A stretch of DNA of 64,000 nucleotides from Streptomyces endocoffeicus. GTDB taxonomy: Bacteria > Actinomycetota > Actinomycetes > Streptomycetales > Streptomycetaceae. Location: the NCBI RefSeq assembly GCF_016741935.1, contig NZ_JAERRG010000016.1:1-64000 (forward strand), written 5' to 3'. The stretch's first letter is position 1, and the number at the start of each line of letters is the position of its first letter. Below the pieces are notes generated by a model, which was not told the DNA's origin, searched no databases, and saw only the letters and a program-made list of their open reading frames with translations. This document shows positions 51,615 to 60,223 of this stretch, piece after piece. The position numbers and the translations under genes are program-made.

Positions 51615-52894
51615 CCGACGCCCCCTTGACTCGGCTCGGTCGTGTAACCCGTCTCGGTGTTGTTGTCCCGTTGGATCGGCAGGGTGAGCGTCACCTGCGT
51701 GAATCCGGCGACCGACCGCACCCGCAGCGCCCCGCCCCGCTCGCGCAGCAGGCTCTCGTGCAGTGCCAGCGACCGCATGGCGCCGACCCCGCGCGCCAGC
51801 ACCCCGGGCGGGAAGCCCACGCCCTCGTCGGTGACCACCAGCTCCACCAGCTCGCCGCCGTCGGCGTCCTCGACGAGGTCCACATGCAGCACCGCGTCAT
51901 GCACCCCGGCGCTGCGCTCCACATTGATCAGCAGGGCGCGCAGCGCGGGCTCCAGCAGCTCCACCTGGGACGGCAGCACCCGGGCCGCGGCGCCGACCAC
52001 CCGCTCGGTGACGATCGGCTCCACGGTGAGGGTGTCGTTGGTGGCCAGGGCCACCTGCCGGTGGACCATGCCGATCAGCGGCACCGACTCGCTGAACCGC
52101 CCGGTGCCGATGAAGGTGGCCAGCCGCTCCCGCGCCACCACCGCCGATTTGCGCAGCGAGTCGATCTGCTCGGGGTCCGAGGCGTCGATCCGCTGGAAGG
52201 CGTTGAGGGTGTGGCCGAGGTGGTTGTGGAGCTCGATGGCGAGCAGCTTGCGCTGCTCCTGCTCATGCAGCTGAAGGCTCATGTCGCCCAGGTCGGCGGC
52301 GAGTTGCAGCAGGAACGCGGCGCCGCGGCGGATGAGATACGCCAGCGCCCCGTAGCCGGTGAGCCCGATGAGCACATCGGAGCGGGCCAGCGCCGCCGGG
52401 CCGCCGTCGCCCAGGGCGACGACCGCGGCGTAGGAGGCGGCGATCGCGCAGGTGCCGGTGATCAGCACCCGCCGCGGCTGGCCGAGCGCCGAGCCGATGC
52501 CCGCGGCCGAGATCTGCTCGGTGGTCAGCACCAGCAGCGGGGCCATGTCCTGCGACCGGTGCGCGCCCATGACCAGCGCACACGCCCACAGGAACGCCAC
52601 GGCCGAGCACAGCTCCACTGCGGCCGCCACACCGTCGTACGTGGTCGGCGGCGGGCCTTGCGGATCGGGCCGGACGCCCGCGCGCTCCCGCTCGGTGTCG
52701 TCCGCGAGCACCCGCCGGTGGTTGCGGGCGATGCGCGCGACGAACCACAGGGATTCGGCCACCACCGCGATCAGCAGCAGCAACGCCCCGCCGCGGTGCG
52801 GCAGATGGCCCGCGATCCCGGGAACCGTCACCGCCAGCTGGATGCCGTGCATCAGACGGAAGATCAGCAGGATGCGCAGCATCTGCCATTCCAT
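51611..52894 (-). CDS. Sensor histidine kinase (HisKA_3/HATPase type)
   Basis: A 427-residue membrane kinase. About five helices cover residues 8-230. The phosphoacceptor region is EQRKLLAIELHNHLGHTLNAFQRI with His in ELHNHLGH, and the ATPase domain ends DEGVGFPPG ... GGALRVRSVAGFTQVTLTLPI. The NarL-type partner follows with a 4-base overlap. Start is ATG 52894. The open frame extends far upstream through a Met/Gly- or Trp/Ala-repeat region, but that region is low-complexity and lacks family sequence, so a GTG near 53080 is only an outside alternative. Confidence 0.8.
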   Translation of the reverse strand: MEWQMLRILLIFRLMHGIQLAVTVPGIAGHLPHRGGALLLLIAVVAESLWFVARIARNHRRVLADDTERERAGVRPDPQGPPPTTYDGVAAAVELCSAVAFLWACALVMGAHRSQDMAPLLVLTTEQISAAGIGSALGQPRRVLITGTCAIAASYAAVVALGDGGPAALARSDVLIGLTGYGALAYLIRRGAAFLLQLAADLGDMSLQLHEQEQRKLLAIELHNHLGHTLNAFQRIDASDPEQIDSLRKSAVVARERLATFIGTGRFSESVPLIGMVHRQVALATNDTLTVEPIVTERVVGAAARVLPSQVELLEPALRALLINVERSAGVHDAVLHVDLVEDADGGELVELVVTDEGVGFPPGVLARGVGAMRSLALHESLLRERGGALRVRSVAGFTQVTLTLPIQRDNNTETGYTTEPSQGGVG

Positions 52895-53253
52895 GTCCCG
52901 GCGGGCCAGCCGGTGTCGGTCGGCCGGCGGTTCGGCGACCTGGTGATATCCGTCGGTGGGGCGTGGCGCCCGCCCACGCCCCCGCTGTCGTTCCTCGCGT
53001 GGCCACCGCCACGCCCATGCCCATGCCCCTGCCCATGCCCATGAACGCGGCCGCGGCCGCCCCCGTAACCGAGCCACGTGCCCCCCGATTTCCCCCGGAT
53101 TCCAGTGTGCGGTGGCCGGGGGCGGCGCAATAGGGACCCTTGGCCCTGGGGGACCCGCGTGTGCGGGTACGCGAGGGCGCTCGGAGGCATACCGGGGGCG
53201 CGTGACGCGTCCTCTTCCGCGCCGCCCCACCGCACCTGCGGCGCCTCGGGCCG
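52895..53253. other. Low-complexity intergenic region
   Basis: A 359-base gap between the beta-lactamase-type hydrolase gene and the kinase gene, both on the minus strand. CCCATG/CCCATGCCC-type repeats cluster at about 53010-53045, followed by GGCCGCGGCCGC. It presumably contains the kinase promoter. No gene is supported. Confidence 0.5.
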
Positions 53254-54489
53254 TTACGCCTCCCGCGCCGCCAGGCTGGTCCGCACCGCGCGCACGAGCG
53301 CCTGCGCACGCGGATCGGCGGTGACACCGCGCCGCATACCGTTGGTGACGTAGGCAAAGCCGATGCGCGCCTCCGGGTCGGCGAAGGCGAGGGAGCCACC
53401 GCGCCCCGGGTGGCCGAAGGAGCCCGGCCCCAGCAGCGGGCAGGCCGGGCCGTGCAGCATGTAGCCGAGGCCGAACCGGGTGCCGACGACCAGGACCCGG
53501 TCCGGACCCGCGGACTCCTCGGTACGGGCCATCGTCAGCGTCGCCGGAGCGAACAGCCTGCCCCCCGAACGGGCCGTACGGGCCGAGGGCAGCGGGCCGA
53601 TCAGCGCCGCGTAGAAGCGGGCCAGCGCCTCGGCGGTCGCCACCCCGCCCGAGGCGGGCAACTCGGCGGCCAGATACGCGGGGTCGTTCTCGTCCGGCAG
53701 CGGTGTGATCGCGGCGAACGCCCGCCGGGTCAGCGACTCGGGGTCCCGGTACGCCTCGGCGACCGACCGCTTGGGGCGCAGCCGCGGCCCCTGGACGGCG
53801 GGCGCGGAGAGCGCCTCCACCGCCGCGATCCGGCCCACCCGGCCCCGCTGCTCCTCGGGCAGCCCGAGCCACAGGTCGAGCCCCAGCGGCCGGGCGATCT
53901 CCTCGGCGATCCAGCGCCCGATGGTCCGCCCGGTGACCCTGCGCACCAGCTCGCCCAGCAGCCAGCTGTACGTCTGGGCGTGGTAGCCGTGCGCCGTACC
54001 GGGCTCCCATACGGGCTGCTGGGCGGCGACGGCCCGCGGCCCGGATATGCCGTCGATGGCCTCGGCGGGGGTCAGCGGGGTGTCGAGCACGGGCACGCCG
54101 GTGCGGTGCGCGAGGAGATGGCGCACCAGCACCCGCTCCTTGCCCGCCGCCTTGAACTCCGGCCAGTAGGTGCTGACCCGGCCGTCCAGGTCCAGCTGGC
54201 CGCGCTGGTGCAGCAGCAGCGGCACGGCGGCGGCCACGCCCTTGGTGACCGACCGGACGATCTGGGCGGTGTCCTGGGCCCAGGGCCCGGGGCCGTCGCC
54301 GGACGCCTCGGGGCTGTTGTCGCCGTCGTTGTCGGGGGTCTTCGTACCGCCCCACAGATCGACGATCTTCTCGCCCTCCCGGTACAGGACCACGGCCGCG
54401 CCGCGCTCACCGTGCCGGGCGAAGTTCGCCGCGAAGGCGTCCCGGACCGGTTCGAAACCGTCCGCCACCGTGCCCTGGACGTCCACCAC
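53254..54489 (-). CDS. Serine hydrolase, class C beta-lactamase fold (EstB type)
   Basis: A 411-residue serine hydrolase. The S-x-x-K motif is SVTKG (near residue 85), the Tyr element is TYSW, and a Gly-rich LGPGSFGHPGRGGSLAFADP at the C-terminal end replaces the KTG box, as in EstB/esterase-type members. No signal peptide is evident, so a cytosolic esterase or peptidase-like activity is more likely than secreted beta-lactam resistance (inference). GTG start at 54489. Confidence 0.85.
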   Translation of the reverse strand: MVDVQGTVADGFEPVRDAFAANFARHGERGAAVVLYREGEKIVDLWGGTKTPDNDGDNSPEASGDGPGPWAQDTAQIVRSVTKGVAAAVPLLLHQRGQLDLDGRVSTYWPEFKAAGKERVLVRHLLAHRTGVPVLDTPLTPAEAIDGISGPRAVAAQQPVWEPGTAHGYHAQTYSWLLGELVRRVTGRTIGRWIAEEIARPLGLDLWLGLPEEQRGRVGRIAAVEALSAPAVQGPRLRPKRSVAEAYRDPESLTRRAFAAITPLPDENDPAYLAAELPASGGVATAEALARFYAALIGPLPSARTARSGGRLFAPATLTMARTEESAGPDRVLVVGTRFGLGYMLHGPACPLLGPGSFGHPGRGGSLAFADPEARIGFAYVTNGMRRGVTADPRAQALVRAVRTSLAAREA

Positions 54490-54655
54490 TGTCCGACTCC
54501 CGCCATGCCGACCCGAGCGTGTGTGCTGTGTTTCTCTTATGGTGCAACGCCCCGCGCGTGAGGATCATGCCGGGGCCGGGCATGATCCCGGCGGACCCGC
54601 CGCCATGGGGCGGTGGCGGTCCCGGAGCCGACGAGAAGCCGACGAGAAGGGGCAC

Positions 54656-55459
54656 ATGGTGCGGAGATTCGAGGGCTACGCGGTCATGCTCACCGGCGCG
54701 GGGCGCGGGATCGGGGAGGTGACCGCCCGCCGGTTCGCCGACGAGGGCGCCCGGGTGCTGATCACCGACCAGGACGGTGAACGGGCCGCGAAGGCCGCCG
54801 CGTCCATACGGGCGGACGGCGGCGGGGCCGAGTCGCTGGGCTGCGACGTGGCCCGGCGGGCGGACGCCGAGGCGGCCGTGGCGCACGCCGTAAGGAGCTT
54901 CGGAAGGCTGGACGTCCTGGTCAACAGCGCCCACTCGTGCCACGTCGACACCCCGCTGTTCGAGGACCAGGCGGACGACGAGTGGCAGCAGGACATCGAT
55001 GTCACCCTCGGCGGCGCCTTCCGCTTCTCCCGCGCCGCGCTGCCGCATCTGGCCGCCGCGGACGGCCGGGGCGCGATCGTCAACGTCGGCTCGGTCAACG
55101 GCCTCCAGGACTTCGGCAACCACGCCTACAGCGCCGCCAAGGCGGGTCTGGGCAGCCTCACCCGCACCCTGGCCGCCCACGCCGCCGGCCGGGGCGTCCG
55201 CGTCAACCTCGTGGCCCCCGGGACGATCCGCACCCCCGGCTGGGACGGCCGGGAGGACACCCTGCGCCGCGCCGCCGAGGTCTACCCCCTCGGCCGGGTC
55301 GGCGAACCCACCGACATCGCCGCCGCCATCACCTTCCTCGCCTCCTCCGACGCCGCCTGGATCACCGGGATCACCCTCCCCGTGGACGGCGGCATCACGA
55401 CCACGAACGTGGCGGTGCGCAGGGCCTTCGGTCACTCCGAGACACCCAGCGAGACATAG
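54656..55459 (+). CDS. SDR family oxidoreductase
   Basis: A 267-residue short-chain dehydrogenase. TGAGRGIGE binds the cofactor; the usual NNAG is replaced by NSAHS, and YSAAK with a Ser in NVGSVNG completes the active site. Ends TGITLPVDGGITTTNVAVRR. ATG 54656 follows GAAGGGGCAC. Divergent from the beta-lactamase-type gene. Its last 28 bases overlap the 3' end of the convergent caspase-SBP gene. Confidence 0.85.
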   Translation: MVRRFEGYAVMLTGAGRGIGEVTARRFADEGARVLITDQDGERAAKAAASIRADGGGAESLGCDVARRADAEAAVAHAVRSFGRLDVLVNSAHSCHVDTPLFEDQADDEWQQDIDVTLGGAFRFSRAALPHLAAADGRGAIVNVGSVNGLQDFGNHAYSAAKAGLGSLTRTLAAHAAGRGVRVNLVAPGTIRTPGWDGREDTLRRAAEVYPLGRVGEPTDIAAAITFLASSDAAWITGITLPVDGGITTTNVAVRRAFGHSETPSET

Positions 55460-58167
55460 TCGTAGCCGCCCTGCCAGGGGTCGCTCGTATAGACGTTGGT
55501 CAGCCGGGAGCCGCGCCAGAGCACGCTCTTCTGGAACAGGATGGGCAGATACGCGGCGGAGTCGGAGATCCGCCGATTGATCTGCGCGTAGTCGCTCCCG
55601 GCCTTTTCCGTGTCCTGTTCGGCGATGGCCGTGTCGAAGAGGTGGTCGATCGTGGGGTCGTCCAGCTCCGCGACATTGGTATTGGCGGTGCTCTGGATGA
55701 AACGGCTGTCGGCCAGCGGCTGCAGAAAGCTCTGACCGGTCGGGAAGTCGGCGCCCCACCGGTAGACGACGATGCCGTATCCCTTCTTCTTCACCGTCGC
55801 GGGGGAGCCCATCGTCGTGGCGTATTGACTGGCGTCGATCTGAGCGACCTTGGTCTCGATGCCGACTTTCCCCAGCGATGACTGGAGCGACTGGACGACG
55901 GCCACGTCGGAGGGGCGGTTGTTACGCACCGCGATGGTGATCGTGAAGCCGTCCGGCTTTCCGCATGCCTTCAGCTCCTCCTTCGCCTTGGTGGCGTTCG
56001 TACCGTCGTTCTTGAGCGTCTCGTACGGGTCGTATGAGGAGTCGGAGCCAGTGATGGCGGGCGGGAGCATATGGGGCGCGATATCACCGGAGAGCACACC
56101 GCCGGAGGCGGTTCGCATGTTTTCCCTGTCCGCCGCGTAGAGGACCGCTTTACGGCAGTGGACGTTGTCCAGGGGCTTGACCGAGCGCGGGAGGGCCGCG
56201 AACAGGAGCAGTTGGGTGTACGGGTTGTCCAGCCGGGCACTCAGGTCGGAACTGCTCCTGGCCTTGGCGATGGCATCCGTGTTGAGCCCGGAGAATTGCA
56301 GGTCCAGGTCGTAGTCGCCGTGGAACAATGCCTTGTCCCTCGCCTGCTGATCGTCGTTGACAGCCACCGTGATCCGGTCCGGAAGGGCGGTGCGGATCGG
56401 GTCGGACGACCGCTTCCACTTGGTGTTGCGGATCAGTTCCAGCGATTTGCCCGGCTGATAGGAGTCGAATTTGTACGGCCCCGAGGAGAACGGCCTGTCC
56501 GTGTACTTGCCCTTGGTGTCCTTCCCCTTTTTCACGGGGGATCCGGATGGTGTGGCGAGCATGCGCTCGAAGTCGCCGTTGGGCTTGGGCAGTTTGAAGA
56601 CGATGGTCCTGTCATCCGGGGTGCCGATGGCCTTCAGATCGGAGGTTCCCTTGTACGGTCCTTTGTAGGTGAGGCCGGGATCGAGCGCCTCCTGGAGGAA
56701 GATCGGGCCGCCCGGGATGTCGTCCTGGGCCCACACCCGCTCGATGCCGTATTTGATGTCGTAGGACGTGATCGGGGAGCCGTCCTCCCAGGTGATCCCG
56801 TTGCGCAGGGTGTAGGTGTACGTCTTACCGCCGTCGGTCACCTTGGCCTTCTTCTCCGCGAGATCCGGGACCAGTTCGGTGCCGTCCTTACCGGGCTTGG
56901 GGGCGTAGGTGACCAGTTGGCGGGCGTAAAAGCGGGAGAAGTTCCAGACGTAGCCGAAATAGGTGCGTTGAGGGTCCCAATAGTCCGCGTCGTTCTGGCT
57001 GATGAACTTCAGCGTTCCGCCCGGTTTCGCCGAGGCGTTGACGACGGAGCCCTTGGCCGCGGCGTTGTACCCAGAGGTGGGGCCCGGCTTCGGCTTGCCG
57101 GACGACTTCGAGGTGTCGCGCCCGGTGTCGCGCCCGGAGTCGTCCTTGGACGAGTCATTCATCCAGGACATCGCCAGGGGCACGCCCGCGGCCACCAGGG
57201 CCACGAAGAGCGCTCCCGCCAGCCCGTAGGTGACGGCGCGTCGACGGCCCCGGGATGCGCCGCCGGGGGAGGGGAGCGGGGCGGGCGACGGCAGGGCCAT
57301 CGGCGACCAGGTGGGCATCGGCGGCACGGCGGGCGGCGGTGTGGGCGGCGTCGGTTCGTGGTCGTACGGCGGTGGCGGTGGCGTCGGCTCGTGGTCGTAC
57401 GGCGGGGGTGCCGGGCCGAAACCGGGCGGTGCCCAGGCGGCGTTGCGGGCCAGGGCGAGCCCGCCCGCCGTATTGCGGTCGCGCTTCTGCGGCAGCGGCC
57501 GCCCCTTGGCCCGCAGCGCCGCGTACACCTGCGCGTAGACCGTGTCCAGGTCCAGCAACTCCGGCCCGCCCGGCACCCCTTCGCGCAACAGCCGCAGCAG
57601 CTCACCCGTGAAGGCCGTATGGGTCTCACCGGGCGGGGCGAGCGCGAAGCTGGTGTCGGGGACGGAGGCGAGCAGATAGGTGCCCTCGATCTCCACCTGG
57701 TCGATGACCGCCTCGGCGCTCGCCGCGCTCATGAAGCCGAGCACGCGTCCGCTGAAGCAGCAGTCGAGCAGCATCACCTGGCGCCCGGCCCGCCCGTCCA
57801 GCACGACGTCGCGCAGCGTGCCGTACGGCAGTCCGGTGTAGGAGCGGTGCTGTATGGACCCGGTCAGTCCCAGGAAGAGCTCGCCGCGGCGCGGTTCCAC
57901 GAGGCCGTGTCCGGCGAAGTACACCAGCAGGGTGTCCGTGGCCTCCTCAGCCGCGGTCCGGACGGCCTCGAGGACCTCGACCGCCGTGCTGGGGTCCTCG
58001 ATGACCGTGCAGTGCTCGGGCGCCAGCCCCCAGGAGCCCGGGGCGCACAGGGCCGCGGCCAGCGCGCTCAGGTTGTTGGCCACCGCCGGGATCTGCTCCA
58101 GATGGGCATAGCGGCTGGTGCCGATGAGCACCGCGCGGCTGGCGGCCGGGTCGGGCAGAACGGCCAC
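55432..58167 (-). CDS. Caspase domain - membrane helix - oligopeptide-binding protein fusion
   Basis: A 911-residue single-pass protein with two domains rarely joined. Residues 1-240 are a C14 caspase/metacaspase domain: RAVLIGTSRY, AVANNLSALAAAL, catalytic His87 in YFAGHG and Cys137 in LLDCCFSG. A Pro-rich linker (about 245-305; two YDHEPTPP units) leads to a basic stretch and one helix (about 312-336). From about 385 to the end is a complete SBP_bac_5 periplasmic oligopeptide-binding domain (GGTLKFISQNDADYWDPQ, ITWEDGSPITSYDIKYGIERV, RWGADFPTGQSFLQP). So the caspase faces the cytosol and the peptide sensor the outside. No ABC permease genes accompany it. GTG 58167, with GGGAAGGG upstream and the EACC1-like gene 2 bases before it. 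Confidence 0.85.
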   Translation of the reverse strand: MAVLPDPAASRAVLIGTSRYAHLEQIPAVANNLSALAAALCAPGSWGLAPEHCTVIEDPSTAVEVLEAVRTAAEEATDTLLVYFAGHGLVEPRRGELFLGLTGSIQHRSYTGLPYGTLRDVVLDGRAGRQVMLLDCCFSGRVLGFMSAASAEAVIDQVEIEGTYLLASVPDTSFALAPPGETHTAFTGELLRLLREGVPGGPELLDLDTVYAQVYAALRAKGRPLPQKRDRNTAGGLALARNAAWAPPGFGPAPPPYDHEPTPPPPPYDHEPTPPTPPPAVPPMPTWSPMALPSPAPLPSPGGASRGRRRAVTYGLAGALFVALVAAGVPLAMSWMNDSSKDDSGRDTGRDTSKSSGKPKPGPTSGYNAAAKGSVVNASAKPGGTLKFISQNDADYWDPQRTYFGYVWNFSRFYARQLVTYAPKPGKDGTELVPDLAEKKAKVTDGGKTYTYTLRNGITWEDGSPITSYDIKYGIERVWAQDDIPGGPIFLQEALDPGLTYKGPYKGTSDLKAIGTPDDRTIVFKLPKPNGDFERMLATPSGSPVKKGKDTKGKYTDRPFSSGPYKFDSYQPGKSLELIRNTKWKRSSDPIRTALPDRITVAVNDDQQARDKALFHGDYDLDLQFSGLNTDAIAKARSSSDLSARLDNPYTQLLLFAALPRSVKPLDNVHCRKAVLYAADRENMRTASGGVLSGDIAPHMLPPAITGSDSSYDPYETLKNDGTNATKAKEELKACGKPDGFTITIAVRNNRPSDVAVVQSLQSSLGKVGIETKVAQIDASQYATTMGSPATVKKKGYGIVVYRWGADFPTGQSFLQPLADSRFIQSTANTNVAELDDPTIDHLFDTAIAEQDTEKAGSDYAQINRRISDSAAYLPILFQKSVLWRGSRLTNVYTSDPWQGGYDYVSLGVSE

Positions 58168-58169
58168 GG

Positions 58170-58565
58170 CTATCGCCCTTCCCCGCCGCCCTGACGGTCC
58201 GGTTCGGGTTCCCGTTCCGGTTCGGGGGCGGCCGGGCGCTCCAGCGCGTCGATCAGCCGCCGCAGCTCCTCGTCGCCGCCGCTGTCGATGTCGACCGTAA
58301 GGTCGCCACGGCGCACGGTGATCCGTCGGCCGTGCGGCCGCGTCTGCCGCCAGGTGGACAGCGCCAGCGCGAAGGAGGCCGCGCTCCAGGTGTTGTCGGT
58401 GATGAGCTGCAGAACATCGGTGAGCACGCCCATCTGGCCCGGCGAGGGCTCGGCCTGGACCAGCTCCACCTGGGCGCCGTGGCGGGTGCCCGGATCCCGT
58501 CTCAGCCAGTCGTGGAGCGAACGGAGTTCCGCCTCCCCACCGGTCACCGCTACGTCGATCCGCAC
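58170..58565 (-). CDS. EACC1-like effector-associated small protein
   Basis: A 131-residue protein resembling the effector-associated constant component EACC1, known from comparative genomics as the invariant partner of caspase-like and other effectors in actinobacterial conflict-type systems. It reads IDVAVTGGEAELRSLHDWLRRDP, a mid helix TDVLQLITDNTWSAASFALALSTWRQTR, and ends with VDIDSGGDEELRRLIDALERP. The start is GTG 58565 with GGGGGACTT upstream. A longer frame to 58700 is rejected. It is 2 bases upstream of the caspase-SBP gene, a clear two-gene operon. Confidence 0.8.
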   Translation of the reverse strand: MRIDVAVTGGEAELRSLHDWLRRDPGTRHGAQVELVQAEPSPGQMGVLTDVLQLITDNTWSAASFALALSTWRQTRPHGRRITVRRGDLTVDIDSGGDEELRRLIDALERPAAPEPEREPEPDRQGGGEGR

Positions 58566-58726
58566 CAAGTCCCCCTTGTGACGACGGTCCTCCGATTCTG
58601 TCGTACCCAGGACCGTCCGCGCAGGATCAACGAAGAGCGGAAGAGCGGGGGCAATGGTGTACGGGGCGACGGTGTACGGGGCAACGCGGCGCGAAGGCAA
58701 CTGGCCAGGGGGTGTCCGATGGGCTG

Positions 58727-58949
58727 TGACGCCTGCGGCGGGCTGCTCCCCTCCCCGCCCCTTCCCTCAACTGGGGCTCCGCCCCAGACCCCGCTCCTCA
58801 ATCGCCGGAGGGGCTGGAAGGCGGGGCTCTGCCCCAGGCCTCGTTCCTCAATCTCCCCCAGCTACCGCTGGGAGGTGCCCCCTGGAGGGGCTGGGAGGCG
58901 GGGCTCCGCCTCAAACCCCGGAGCCCCCTGCCACGTGGCGGACATCCCG
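58727..58949. repeat. Dispersed GC-rich repeat (copy 2)
   Basis: Shares the GACGCCTGCGGCGGGCTG start, the CCTCCCCGCCCCTTCC block and the CCCTGCCACGTGGCGGA end with copy 1 (48276-48410). Between them are several alternating GGGCTCCGCC/GGAGGGGCTGG palindromic units. It fills most of the gap between the EACC1 promoter and the transporter fragment. Confidence 0.75.
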
Positions 58950-58956
58950 CACGCGA

Positions 58957-59100
58957 TCAACCCGCGTGCAGCATCAGTCCGATGCCCGCCACCATCAGCC
59001 CCGCCGCCGCGATCCTCGGGCCGCCGAACCCCTCCTTGAAGAACAGCGCGCCGATCGCCGCGCCCACGATGATCGACGTCAAGTCCTGTAGAGGCAGTAA
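58957..59100 (-). pseudogene. C-terminal fragment of a DMT/EamA-type transporter gene
   Basis: 47 codons in frame to a normal stop at 58957: the product reads TSIIVGAAIGALFFKEGFGGPR then IAAAGLMVAGIGLMLHAG, the last two helices of a drug/metabolite-type small transporter. Reading upstream the frame ends in stop codons at 59101, with no start. So the 5' part was displaced by sequence beginning near 59083-59103. Base composition of the fragment is that of the host chromosome. Confidence 0.7.
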
Positions 59101-59103
59101 TTA
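59083..59103. other. Probable junction of an integrated element (attL)
   Basis: Left of this stretch the transporter coding sequence and high-GC chromosome end; right of it GC falls, unrelated genes begin and the transporter frame is closed by stops. A short core such as CTGTAGAGGCAG is the expected crossover zone. No tRNA is present, so integration inside a protein gene by a serine integrase is the simplest model (inference). No integrase gene is visible in the window. Confidence 0.5.
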
Positions 59104-59297
59104 CATCGCAGGTCAGAGCGTTGGAGCCTGGCGCTACGTGGCACATGGTTGGGGGTGGAGGGGACGCCGCACCGTGCAGATGGCTGATCGCCATCCCCCG
59201 GCCCCGTTGTAGTTCTCGGGTCGTGGGTACGGTCGCAGAGATGTCTCTTAAGGGTCACCGACGGCGGGTGGCGTGATCTAGGGGAGTTGGTACAGGC

Positions 59298-60218
59298 ATG
59301 CCGAATGATGCTGCGCGGGATTCACGAGAGGGGTTCTTGTCGGCACGCGCTACGCGGGTGATGACTGCGGCGTGCCATCGAGTGGGCCTCGACAGTGGTG
59401 GGGCTCAACTGATCCGCTTGGGCGAAAACGCGCTCTTCCGGCTGACGGCGCAGCAGGTAGTAGTACGGATCGCAAGGTCAACGGAGTACTTGCCCTCTGT
59501 GCGTGGCGAGGTGGAGGTGTCGCGCTGGCTGGCGGGTGAGGGCTTCCCGGTGGCCCGGACCGTCGATGAACTAGAGCAACCTTTGGTCGTCGACGGCCAC
59601 CCCGTGACGTTCTGGCACTTGATAGAGGAGAGCGATCGGAAAGCTACGTATGGTGAGCTGGGGTCGATTCTGCGTGATCTCCACTCGTTGAGCTTGCCGG
59701 ACGGTCTCGGCCTGCCGCCGTTCCCTGTCTTGGACCGGACCGACCGGCGCATTGAGGCGGCCACTGGGATTCGAGAGGACGACCGCGAATTTTTGCGAAA
59801 GCGTGCACGGGAGTTGAGCGATCAGATCGCAAATCTTCGCTTCGAGTCGAAGAAAGGACCTGTACATGGGGATGCGCACGTTCAGAACCTCATGGTGGAT
59901 CGGAAAGGCCAGGTAACACTTATCGACCTGGAGAGGTTCAGCTACGATCACCCGGAGTGGGACTTGATGGTTACTGCCACTGAGCATCACAGCTTGGGGT
60001 GGCAGACTACAGAACAGTATGCGGAATTCGTTGGCGCATATGGCCGAGATCTCCGCACGTGGCCTGGATTCTCCACTCTGCGGAGCGTTCAGGAATTCAA
60101 CATGACTACGTGGTTGATGCAGAACGTATCCGAGAGTTCTGAAATCGCCGAGGAGTACGCACGGCGCATTGCGTCTCTACGGGATGACGAGGCGCCCCGT
60201 AACTGGCAACCGGGCTGA
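59298..60218 (+). CDS. Phosphotransferase of the aminoglycoside/choline kinase fold
   Basis: A 306-residue kinase-like protein. Catalytic loop GPVHGDAHVQNLMVD and metal-binding LIDLERFSYDHPEWDLM are the APH signatures. ENALFRLTAQQVVVRIARS corresponds to the N-lobe. Substrate is not predictable; such genes are frequent next to XRE/TPR regulators in Streptomyces islands. GC content is visibly lower than in the rest of the window. ATG 59298 has a distant GGGGAG. No known resistance subtype is recognised. Confidence 0.85.
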   Translation: MPNDAARDSREGFLSARATRVMTAACHRVGLDSGGAQLIRLGENALFRLTAQQVVVRIARSTEYLPSVRGEVEVSRWLAGEGFPVARTVDELEQPLVVDGHPVTFWHLIEESDRKATYGELGSILRDLHSLSLPDGLGLPPFPVLDRTDRRIEAATGIREDDREFLRKRARELSDQIANLRFESKKGPVHGDAHVQNLMVDRKGQVTLIDLERFSYDHPEWDLMVTATEHHSLGWQTTEQYAEFVGAYGRDLRTWPGFSTLRSVQEFNMTTWLMQNVSESSEIAEEYARRIASLRDDEAPRNWQPG

Positions 60219-60223
60219 GGCTG

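Noticed and set aside
52895..54355. Very long open frame extending the histidine kinase upstream
   Set aside because: It is antisense-like in another frame of the beta-lactamase-type gene and contains low-complexity Trp/Ala sequence without kinase features.
53254..54489. Secreted beta-lactamase giving antibiotic resistance
   Set aside because: No signal peptide and no KTG box; the motifs fit esterase-type family members.
59298..60218. Named aminoglycoside resistance gene
   Set aside because: Only general phosphotransferase motifs are present; no specific resistance subtype could be recognised.
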